The notes under the pieces were generated by a model, which saw nothing but the letters and a program-made list of their open reading frames with translations, made no database searches and had not been told where the DNA came from. This document shows positions 5,985-10,809 of a stretch of 10,809 nt of DNA, in pieces (the first letter of the stretch is position 1; every line of letters starts with the position of its first letter). The translations under genes were made by a program, and so were the position numbers. The stretch is from assembly GCA_002421845.1 (NCBI GenBank), contig DISL01000131.1, positions 1-10,809 of the forward strand, written 5' to 3'. Source of the DNA: Epsilonproteobacteria bacterium UBA6211. GTDB taxonomy: Bacteria; Campylobacterota; Campylobacteria; Campylobacterales; Arcobacteraceae.

Positions 5985-6592
5985 TGAGAATATTTCTTTT
6001 AGGTTTTATTGGGATTTTTGCATTTAGTGGATGTAGTTTACCTGATACAAGTTCTGTTTTAAGTGGTGTGAAAAACTTTACGCAAACTGACTTCGGTAGA
6101 TTATCATCAAATGTAGTCAATGATGTATGCAAAAATATATCTAAAGATGAGTTGGATAAGGACTTTTATGTTGTTGATTTTGTAAATATTGATAATCTTG
6201 AGAACAACTCACAGCTTGGATTTGTTTTATCAAATCAGCTTAAATCAGACCTTTTGAAAAATTGTAAAGGTATAACTATAAAAGAGCTAGAATTAGGTAA
6301 AAATATACAGCTTGGAAGAAACGGTTCTAAGATTTTGACAAGAGAACTTGATGAAATCAAATCAAAAGTGGTAGATGAAAACTCAAATCTGGTGATAGGA
6401 ACTTATGCTATAACTTCAGAAAATCTGATGATATTCGTAAAAGTAGTTGATTTGGCTACGGGAATAATAAAATCTTCAAGTACGGTAAATACATCTCTGA
6501 CTCAGGAGATTATGGGACTAGAAGGCTACACCCCGCAACAAAGTCAGAGTCAAAGCAATCCTAGAGGAATATACAGACCTCTTGTACTTTAA
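5984..6592 (+). CDS. FlgO-like outer-membrane lipoprotein 3 (divergent)
   Basis: A 202-residue lipoprotein with a short signal peptide and lipobox FSGC (Cys17). It keeps the layout of the two upstream proteins but is strongly diverged: YVVDFVNIDNLENNSQLGFVL (62-82) replaces the FVDL-QLN-FGR block, GRNGSKILTRELDEI (111-125) replaces the NADGEF-TRD block, and NLVIGTY (135-141) with VKVVDLATG (152-160) matches the VLVGTY and NARIID strands. Two further cysteines (49 and 94) may form a disulfide. The tail is Gln/Ser-rich and ends RGIYRPLVL. The start codon overlaps the previous stop (TAATG), with AAGGGA upstream, so it belongs to the same operon. It ends 1 bp before the end of the convergent fliW gene, with no terminator between. 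The FlgO-like assignment rests mainly on its neighbours and the shared strand pattern. Confidence 0.75.
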   Translation: MRIFLLGFIGIFAFSGCSLPDTSSVLSGVKNFTQTDFGRLSSNVVNDVCKNISKDELDKDFYVVDFVNIDNLENNSQLGFVLSNQLKSDLLKNCKGITIKELELGKNIQLGRNGSKILTRELDEIKSKVVDENSNLVIGTYAITSENLMIFVKVVDLATGIIKSSSTVNTSLTQEIMGLEGYTPQQSQSQSNPRGIYRPLVL

Positions 6593-6593
6593 C

Positions 6594-6965
6594 TCAACCG
6601 CAGAGTATATTTTCTAAAGTTTCTAGTTTTACTTCATCAAGTTTGAGTTGGATTTGTCCAATTTTGTGATTTGTATTGTTTAGTATAACAGGTGCAAATA
6701 GATTTACTACGGAGTTTGTAGCAGGAGATTGTAAAACAAATATAAAGTAAACGGAAATGTCATTAACATCTTTAATATCCATTTGTTCTATGAACCAATC
6801 GGGTAAATCAAAATCAATATTTTTTAAAGTGTCACAATTCATCATTCTAAGCTCTATTCCGCTACTTTCACTTTTGAGTGAGGCAAAAAAGTTATCAATC
6901 TTTTCATAAACAAAAGTTTTTTCATCTTCAAAACCTGCCAAAGGTACCACTACTTCGTATTCCAT
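6594..6965 (-). CDS. fliW: Flagellar assembly factor FliW
   Basis: A 123-residue protein of the FliW family. FliW binds flagellin and the translational repressor CsrA; when flagellin is exported, FliW sequesters CsrA and flagellin mRNA is released. Visible family features are VVPLAGFEDEKTFVYEKID (5-23), which matches the PGFE-F-L N-terminal segment, a central acidic DLPDWFIEQMDI (53-64), the YFIFVLQSP strand (73-81), and the hallmark VNLFAPVILNNTNHKIGQIQL (87-107). The length is near the usual 125-150; the N-terminus lacks the leading strand found in many homologues, so it starts close to the domain edge. ATG 6965 follows AAAGGA at slightly long spacing. csrA is not in the window. Campylobacterota often carry two FliW paralogues and I cannot tell which this is. 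The neighbouring FlgO-like genes fit a flagellar context. Confidence 0.85.
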   Translation of the reverse strand: MEYEVVVPLAGFEDEKTFVYEKIDNFFASLKSESSGIELRMMNCDTLKNIDFDLPDWFIEQMDIKDVNDISVYFIFVLQSPATNSVVNLFAPVILNNTNHKIGQIQLKLDEVKLETLENILCG

Positions 6966-7044
6966 TTACACATTCCTTTACCTATACTTTTTTTAATATT
7001 TTTTTAAATTTTAGCAAAGCTAAACTAAACTCCAACTTAGAAGT

Positions 7045-7809
7045 TTATAAAATGATTATTTCTGTCTCCAACTCTATATTAAATTGCTCAAAAATCTTTG
7101 ATTTGGCAAGATTGATAATAGTAATTGCGTCTTCATACGTTCCATTGCCATAGTTCATCAAGAAATTTGCATGTACTTCGCTAAATCCCATATCCCCTAT
7201 TTTGTACCCTTTTAGCCCTACTGCTTCTATAAGTCTTCCGGCATAATCTCCTTTTGGGTTTTTGAAACAACTTCCGGCACTTTTCCCTTTTGGTTGGTTT
7301 TCCCTCATTTTAGTAAACATCTCTACTTTTGATTTGTCAAAGCCATGTGGAAGATCAAAAACAACCTCATAAACTATCGTATTTATATTTGTATATCTGT
7401 AGCCAAAATTTATATCCTTTTTGTCTATATATCCATCTTTGGTTTTGATTTTTACTATATGATTGAAGATTTCCCACTCTTTTAGCCCTGCATTCATCTT
7501 GACTAGTCCACCAAGACATCCAGGTAAATGGGACAAAAACTCTAGCCCTCTCAAATCCTCTTTTTTAGTATAGTTAAACAGCTTAGAGCTTTTTACCGCA
7601 CACCCAACATATAGCAAACCGTCACGTAACTCTATATAATCAAAAGATTTCCCAAGAACAGCTAGTTTTAGCTCACAACTTCCCACAAGTAGATTATTGG
7701 CACGACCGACTATAAAATAATCGTCATAATCGCCCACATCTTCTATTTCGTAAACTTCGCAAATAGGACCTATACCTATAGAGCTATATTTTACAAAATC
7801 AATTCTCAT
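7045..7809 (-). CDS. murB: UDP-N-acetylenolpyruvoylglucosamine reductase (MurB)
   Basis: A 254-residue FAD-dependent cytoplasmic enzyme that reduces UDP-GlcNAc-enolpyruvate to UDP-MurNAc with NADPH, the second committed step of peptidoglycan synthesis. The FAD domain is seen at FIVGRANNLLV (32-42) and LEFLSHLPGCLGGLVKMNAG (89-108), a variant of the IPG-GG-NAG motif. FGYRYT (135-140) supplies the substrate/flavin-contacting Arg138. SAGSCFKNP (177-185) carries the catalytic Ser180 that protonates the intermediate, and the C-terminal ELETEIIIL holds the conserved Glu. It is the short form, as in other Campylobacterota. The start at 7809 has only a weak AAAG site but overlaps the 3' end of mqnD by 11 bp, so it is probably translated by coupling. 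The 79-bp gap to fliW downstream shows no U-tract terminator. Confidence 0.95.
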   Translation of the reverse strand: MRIDFVKYSSIGIGPICEVYEIEDVGDYDDYFIVGRANNLLVGSCELKLAVLGKSFDYIELRDGLLYVGCAVKSSKLFNYTKKEDLRGLEFLSHLPGCLGGLVKMNAGLKEWEIFNHIVKIKTKDGYIDKKDINFGYRYTNINTIVYEVVFDLPHGFDKSKVEMFTKMRENQPKGKSAGSCFKNPKGDYAGRLIEAVGLKGYKIGDMGFSEVHANFLMNYGNGTYEDAITIINLAKSKIFEQFNIELETEIIIL

Positions 7810-8665
7810 TTCGTAAATCTTTATACTCTTTTGGTATCATATAATCACTAGCTTTTATAATTTGAGGATAAAAACCTCTCTCAAAACCTATTTTATAAAG
7901 TAAATCTATAGCTTTGATTTGAAGGTCGCTTAGTTCTATGGACTCTTCATTTGCGTATAGGTTGAGATATGTTTGCAACGTGTCGTGGTCAACTCTTACT
8001 AAGTCTCTTTCAATTAGCATTTTTGACATTAATAGTTTGTTGTTATGAGCCACTTTTACAGCTTTGATAAGTGTATCTTCGTATTCTATAGCTTTATGTA
8101 TAGGGATAGAGCGTCTAAGAGCCATACCTCCAAGTGGAAGAGGGATACCTTCACCTGCTATTTCTACCCATATATCCCAAATCTCTTTTTCAACTTCAAG
8201 CTTATCGCTATATTGTAGTATAGATTCATGGATAAGTACTCCAGCGTCAACTTCACCGTTTAATACCGCATTTTCTATATCAAGGAAATTCATATAAGTA
8301 ATCCTAGCATTTGGATATGCTATTTTAAAAAGCAGTGCATTTGTAGTGTAGTGACCGCTTAGTGCAACTTTGAAATTTGGTTTTAGTTTTTTGTCTTTTA
8401 GTTTTACTAGTTTCGGTCCATAGCCGTTACCAAAGCTTACCGCCGTACGAAGCAAGGCATAATCATCTTTTATAAAAGGGTATAACCCAAAGCTTATGGC
8501 ACTTATATCGTAAGTCCCTTTTAGTGCCTCTTGATTTAGAGTTTCTATATCTAAAGCAATATTTTCAAACACGGTATCGCTCATACCTACCCAGCCGAAT
8601 TTAATGGCATAGTACATAAAAATATCGTCGGCATCAGGTGAATGGGCTATGGAGATGTTTCTCAT
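7799..8665 (-). CDS. mqnD: 1,4-dihydroxy-6-naphthoate synthase (MqnD), futalosine menaquinone pathway
   Basis: A 288-residue protein with a periplasmic-binding-protein-like fold that acts in the cytoplasm. MqnD cleaves cyclic dehypoxanthinyl futalosine to 1,4-dihydroxy-6-naphthoate, the third dedicated step of the futalosine route to menaquinone that Campylobacterota use instead of MenFDHCEB. Sequence support: IAHSPDADDIFMYYAI (6-21), DISAISFGLYPFI (53-65), FGNGYGPKLV (78-87), the conserved GVLIHES (142-148) with His146 in the place of the catalytic His of Thermus MqnD, and IPLPLGGMALRR (174-185). MqnA is a related alternative, but the SPD-DD start and the IHES motif fit MqnD. ATG 8665 follows GAGG (8671-8674 on the minus strand). 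It diverges from hrcA across a 137-bp gap and overlaps murB downstream, forming a two-gene operon. Confidence 0.93.
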   Translation of the reverse strand: MRNISIAHSPDADDIFMYYAIKFGWVGMSDTVFENIALDIETLNQEALKGTYDISAISFGLYPFIKDDYALLRTAVSFGNGYGPKLVKLKDKKLKPNFKVALSGHYTTNALLFKIAYPNARITYMNFLDIENAVLNGEVDAGVLIHESILQYSDKLEVEKEIWDIWVEIAGEGIPLPLGGMALRRSIPIHKAIEYEDTLIKAVKVAHNNKLLMSKMLIERDLVRVDHDTLQTYLNLYANEESIELSDLQIKAIDLLYKIGFERGFYPQIIKASDYMIPKEYKDLRNEN

Positions 8666-8720
8666 TTTGACCTCAATAAATTTTTTTATATTTTAGCGTA
8701 TAATTTTTTAAATATACCAC

Positions 8721-8750
8721 TTGACAAATATAGACTCAATATTGTATAAT
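8721..8750 (+). promoter_or_regulatory. Sigma-70-type promoter of hrcA-grpE-dnaK
   Basis: Consensus TTGACA (8721-8726) and TATAAT (8745-8750) are separated by 18 bp. Transcription should start near 8757, which falls in the left arm of the CIRCE operator. A perfect -35 is unusual for this phylum and marks a strong promoter held in check by the repressor. Another + strand TATAAT at 8699-8704 has no partner -35. Confidence 0.85.
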
Positions 8751-8754
8751 ACTT

Positions 8755-8781
8755 TTAGCAGTTCAGATGAATGAGTGCTAA
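8755..8781 (+). promoter_or_regulatory. CIRCE operator (HrcA-binding site), left arm degenerate
   Basis: The right arm GAGTGCTAA (8773-8781) is the perfect CIRCE half-site; the left arm TTAGCAGTT (8755-8763) matches TTAGCACTC at six of nine positions, with the standard 9-base spacer. The position, 5 bp after the -10 and 21 bp before the hrcA start, is classical for HrcA autorepression. Confidence 0.88.
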
Positions 8782-8802
8782 ATGACTTGAAAAGAGTTTT
8801 CA

Positions 8803-9591
8803 ATGATTGATAAAAAAGAGTTTTTACTGGAGTCTATTATCAAGGCTTATATCATAAATCTTGAGCCTATAGGTTCTTCACAGCTTAAACAAATGTACGA
8901 CTTGGAGTATTCAAGTGCTACAATAAGAAGTTACTTTAAGAAGCTAGGTGATGAGGGTTATTTGATTCAAGAGCATATAAGTAGCGGTAGAGTTCCGTCT
9001 GTTGTAGCTCTAAAACAATATTGGAGTTCTCAGTTAAGTAGAAAACTTGAAAATGTTGATTTGCAATCATTGAAGTATTTTGCAAAAGAGATAGGTTTGA
9101 GTATAGCTCTGAAAAAAGAGGTTTCATCAAAGTTATTGAAAGTTGTAGAGTTTGAGCAATCTTATATTGTTTTGAGATTTGATGATTTTGCCGTTACTAT
9201 TAAGTATTCATCGGCATTATACAAATTTCTACAAGATTTTATAGGTTTGGATATAGAACAAATTATGTCCATATCAAGACAAGTGGGTGCGTTTGAATTG
9301 TATAACGAGCTTGTGGCAAGAACTTACGGTGATTCATATCAAACTATAAACGTAAAAGAGTATATTAAGATGGCTTTGGGATATGGGCTTGATGATAATA
9401 TGATAAACGGATATTTCAACGGTAGGATTTTTGAAAATCTAAAAGACGGAATATATTTTGATACTATCGTTCCAAAAGGTTATATAGGGATATACGATAG
9501 TGTCAAGATTGACGGTGAAGAATCAAAAATGCTTGTTATAGGTGATTTATCAAAGAACTATAATTATTTTTATGAAAGGGTAGCTGCATGA
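8803..9591 (+). CDS. hrcA: Heat-inducible transcription repressor HrcA
   Basis: A 262-residue repressor, shorter than the approximately 340 residues of Gram-positive HrcA but typical of Campylobacterota. The N-terminal winged helix covers about 1-70: LLESIIKAYIINLEPIGSSQL (8-28), the recognition helix region with SSATIRSYFKKLGDEGYL, then the wing QEHISSGRVPS, matching the family motifs SSATIRN and PHTSAGRIPT. The usual Asn after ATIR is Ser here. The rest (from about 90) is the GAF-like dimerisation domain, ending in GYIGIYDSVKIDGEESKMLVIGDLS. It binds the CIRCE site in its own leader and represses the operon; in other species GroEL assists its folding. ATG 8803 has only a weak GAAAAGAG upstream, which may limit HrcA output. 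Its stop overlaps the grpE start (ATGA). Confidence 0.95.
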   Translation: MIDKKEFLLESIIKAYIINLEPIGSSQLKQMYDLEYSSATIRSYFKKLGDEGYLIQEHISSGRVPSVVALKQYWSSQLSRKLENVDLQSLKYFAKEIGLSIALKKEVSSKLLKVVEFEQSYIVLRFDDFAVTIKYSSALYKFLQDFIGLDIEQIMSISRQVGAFELYNELVARTYGDSYQTINVKEYIKMALGYGLDDNMINGYFNGRIFENLKDGIYFDTIVPKGYIGIYDSVKIDGEESKMLVIGDLSKNYNYFYERVAA

Positions 9592-10154
9592 GTGAAAAAA
9601 TAAACGAAACTACGGAAGATTTAAAAGAGAATGAGACGGCTTGTAATGAAGAGCAAATTGTTGTAGAAGAGGATTTTGTTGAGTCTAGTTTCGGTGAGAT
9701 AAGTGTTTTGGAAGCAAAACTAAAAGAGGCTGAAGAGAAATATTTAAGGGTACATGCTGATTTTGAGAATATCAAAAAAAGGATGGAAAAAGATAAAATA
9801 CAAGCTATAGAATATGCTAGTGAGAGATTTGCAAAAGATTTATTAACTCCTATTGATTCATTAGAGTTTGCAATAGCTAGTTTGAACAACAAAGAGGCAA
9901 ATCCTGCCGAACTTTTGGAAAAAGTAAAAGAAGGGATAGAGCTTACTATAAAAAACTTTAAGACAGTTTTTGAAAAGCACGGTATAGAGCTTGTAGATGT
10001 AGATAGCGGATTTGATCCAAATCTTCACGATGCGGTAATGCACGCCGAAAGTGATAACCACGAAGAGGGTGAGATAGTCCAAGTTCTTCAAAGAGGGTAT
10101 AAATATAAAGATAGGTTGTTGAGACCTGCTATGGTGTCAATCTGTAAAAAGTGA
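9588..10154 (+). CDS. grpE: Nucleotide-exchange factor GrpE
   Basis: A 188-residue cytoplasmic co-chaperone that releases ADP from DnaK and also acts as a thermosensor. The first 40 residues are acidic and poorly ordered. A long coiled coil follows from about residue 40 (LEAKLKEAEEKYLRVHADFENIKKRM, with the conserved RxxADFENxxKR core) to about 120. The C-terminal beta-wing domain has FDPNLHDAVM (142-151) and the hallmark GYKYKDRLLRPAMVSICK at the end. It overlaps hrcA by ATGA with AAAGGG upstream, so translation is coupled. The distance to dnaK is 170 bp, long for this operon, and is filled with short repeats. Confidence 0.96.
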   Translation: MSEKINETTEDLKENETACNEEQIVVEEDFVESSFGEISVLEAKLKEAEEKYLRVHADFENIKKRMEKDKIQAIEYASERFAKDLLTPIDSLEFAIASLNNKEANPAELLEKVKEGIELTIKNFKTVFEKHGIELVDVDSGFDPNLHDAVMHAESDNHEEGEIVQVLQRGYKYKDRLLRPAMVSICKK

Positions 10155-10157
10155 ATA

Positions 10158-10237
10158 AAGGTGCTAAGTTGCTGAGGTGCTAAGTTCTGAGTTTTTTTAG
10201 CTCAGTACCTAAGCTACTCAGTACCTCAGTAGCTTTT
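10158..10237. repeat. Octamer-based imperfect inverted repeat between grpE and dnaK
   Basis: The left half reads as 8-base units (GTGCTAAG, TTGCTGAG, GTGCTAAG, then TTCTGAG), and the right half as CTCAGTAC, CTAAGCTA, CTCAGTAC, CTCAGTAG. The halves are roughly reverse complements around a loop TTTTTTTAG (10192-10200). Exact paired blocks include CTGAG 10187-10191 with CTCAG 10201-10205, and CTGAG 10172-10176 with CTCAG 10217-10221. The RNA could form a long imperfect hairpin starting 3 bp after the grpE stop. It lacks the run of U after the stem expected of an intrinsic terminator. Confidence 0.75.
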
Positions 10238-10241
10238 AAAA

Positions 10242-10259
10242 AATGACCGAAAAGTCATT
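10242..10259. repeat. Small inverted repeat AATGAC/GTCATT
   Basis: AATGAC (10242-10247) and GTCATT (10254-10259) are exact reverse complements around CGAAAA. It sits between the large octamer hairpin and the heptamer repeat in the dnaK leader and could form a small stem-loop in the RNA. A role is not evident. Confidence 0.4.
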
Positions 10260-10270
10260 AAACTAGAAAA

Positions 10271-10305
10271 TAATTCAAAATTTAAAATTCAAAATTCAAA
10301 ATTAA
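10271..10305 (+). repeat. Heptamer tandem repeat (AAATTCA type) in dnaK leader
   Basis: Five contiguous 7-base units: TAATTCA, AAATTTA, AAATTCA, AAATTCA, AAATTAA. They end 8 bases before the dnaK Shine-Dalgarno AAGGA (10314-10318). With AA in place of CG they follow the same NNAYTYA pattern as the repeats at 2838-2865 and 2990-3017, and lie in the same place relative to the gene. Confidence 0.75.
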
Positions 10306-10324
10306 AAAAAGAAAAGGATATAAA

Positions 10325-10809
10325 ATGAGTAAAGTATTAGGAATAGATTTAGGAACAACAAACTCTTGTATGGCTATATACGAGGGTGGTGAAGCGAAAA
10401 TTATTCAAAACAAAGAGGGTAAAAACACAACTCCTTCAGTTGTAGCTTTTACAGACAAAGGTGAAGTTCTAGTAGGTGATCCTGCAAAAAGACAAGCTAT
10501 CACAAATCCAGAAAAAACTATATATTCTATCAAAAGAATTATGGGTTTAATGATGGATGAGAAAAATGCACAATCTGCTCAAAGCAAAGTAGGGTATAAA
10601 ATAGTAAATAGAAACGGTGCAGCTGCAGTTGAAGTTGCAGGTAAAGTTTATACTCCGCAAGAAATTAGTGCAAAAATCTTAGCAAAATTAAAATCAGATG
10701 CAGAAAGCTATCTTGGACAACCGGTTACCGACGCTGTTATTACGGTACCTGCATATTTCAATGATGCACAAAGAAAAGCTACTCAAGAAGCAGGAACTAT
10801 CGCAGGACT
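10325..10809 (+). CDS. dnaK: Chaperone DnaK (Hsp70), N-terminal part (partial)
   Basis: The first 161 codons of Hsp70, cut by the window end. DnaK is the ATP-driven cytoplasmic chaperone that works with DnaJ and GrpE. The actin-like ATPase domain begins MSKVLGIDLGTTNSCMAIYE with the phosphate-1 loop. Lys70 in TIYSIKRIMG is the conserved catalytic lysine. VTDAVITVPAYFNDAQRKAT is the VPAYFND motif of the ATPase domain. The start ATG at 10325 follows AAGGA at 6 bp. It is third in the hrcA-grpE-dnaK operon, but separated from grpE by a 170-bp repeat-rich spacer, so it may have extra control of its own. No second CIRCE is seen in that spacer. Confidence 0.97.
   Translation, partial: MSKVLGIDLGTTNSCMAIYEGGEAKIIQNKEGKNTTPSVVAFTDKGEVLVGDPAKRQAITNPEKTIYSIKRIMGLMMDEKNAQSAQSKVGYKIVNRNGAAAVEVAGKVYTPQEISAKILAKLKSDAESYLGQPVTDAVITVPAYFNDAQRKATQEAGTIAG

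Noticed and set aside
7010..7024. TTTAGC-AAA-GCTAAA stem as a murB terminator
   Set aside because: The 6-bp stem is exact, but on the minus strand it is followed by an A-rich, not T-rich, run, so it is not an intrinsic terminator as read from murB; it may be chance in AT-rich DNA.
8064..8297. 77-codon + strand ORF opposite mqnD
   Set aside because: Serine/isoleucine-rich shadow of the conserved mqnD frame, without convincing ribosome-binding site or family features.
10243..10266. Tiny ORF (ATG, seven codons, TAG) in the grpE-dnaK spacer
   Set aside because: No Shine-Dalgarno and too short to judge; it overlaps the small stem-loop and is probably chance.
10158..10305. CRISPR-like array between grpE and dnaK
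   Set aside because: The repeated units are only 7-8 bases, degenerate and contiguous; there are no spacers of constant length and no cas genes.

Overview
The window is AT-rich (about one third G+C by eye). It reads like a flagellated member of the Campylobacterota (Epsilonproteobacteria, Sulfurimonas/Arcobacter-like). The grounds are a short HrcA of about 260 residues encoded ahead of grpE and dnaK, a futalosine-pathway menaquinone gene (mqnD), a short MurB, a FliW flagellar assembly factor and a row of FlgO-like lipoproteins. The genus is an inference; there is no rRNA here to settle it.

Layout: (1) 1-249 is the 3' end of an EAL-domain (cyclic-di-GMP phosphodiesterase-type) gene on +. (2) 242-2815 on - is a probable operon: a 59-residue unknown ORF with a strong Shine-Dalgarno, a BtuB-like TonB-dependent receptor, and a six-helix membrane protein overlapping the receptor's 3' end. 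Positions 1 to about 2640 are strikingly CpG-poor (11 CpG by hand count) compared with everything to the right. (3) 2816-3027 is a divergent promoter region with a 7-bp tandem repeat next to each outgoing ribosome-binding site. (4) 3028-4559 on + is a small unknown protein and purT. (5) 4649-6592 on + holds three consecutive lipoproteins of one FlgO-like family, and fliW follows convergently on - (6594-6965). This looks like a flagellar/outer-membrane neighbourhood. (6) 7045-8665 on - is mqnD-murB with an 11-bp overlap. (7) 8721-10809 on + is the heat-shock operon hrcA-grpE-dnaK, with a textbook -35/-10, a CIRCE operator with one degenerate arm, ATGA coupling of hrcA to grpE, and an unusually long, repeat-filled 170-bp spacer before dnaK.

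How the parts work together: HrcA should bind CIRCE and repress its own operon, and GrpE is the nucleotide-exchange factor for DnaK. FliW and the FlgO-like lipoproteins point to flagellar control and outer-membrane parts of the motor. The receptor and membrane protein look like uptake of a cobalamin-like or metal-chelate substrate. PurT, MqnD and MurB are housekeeping enzymes for purine, menaquinone and peptidoglycan synthesis.

The least explained items are a degenerate heptamer family (NNAYTYA) tandemly repeated just upstream of the Shine-Dalgarno of three different genes, a perfect 12-bp inverted repeat that joins a -10 box to a ribosome-binding site, the lipoprotein triplet itself, and the sharp composition boundary near 2640.
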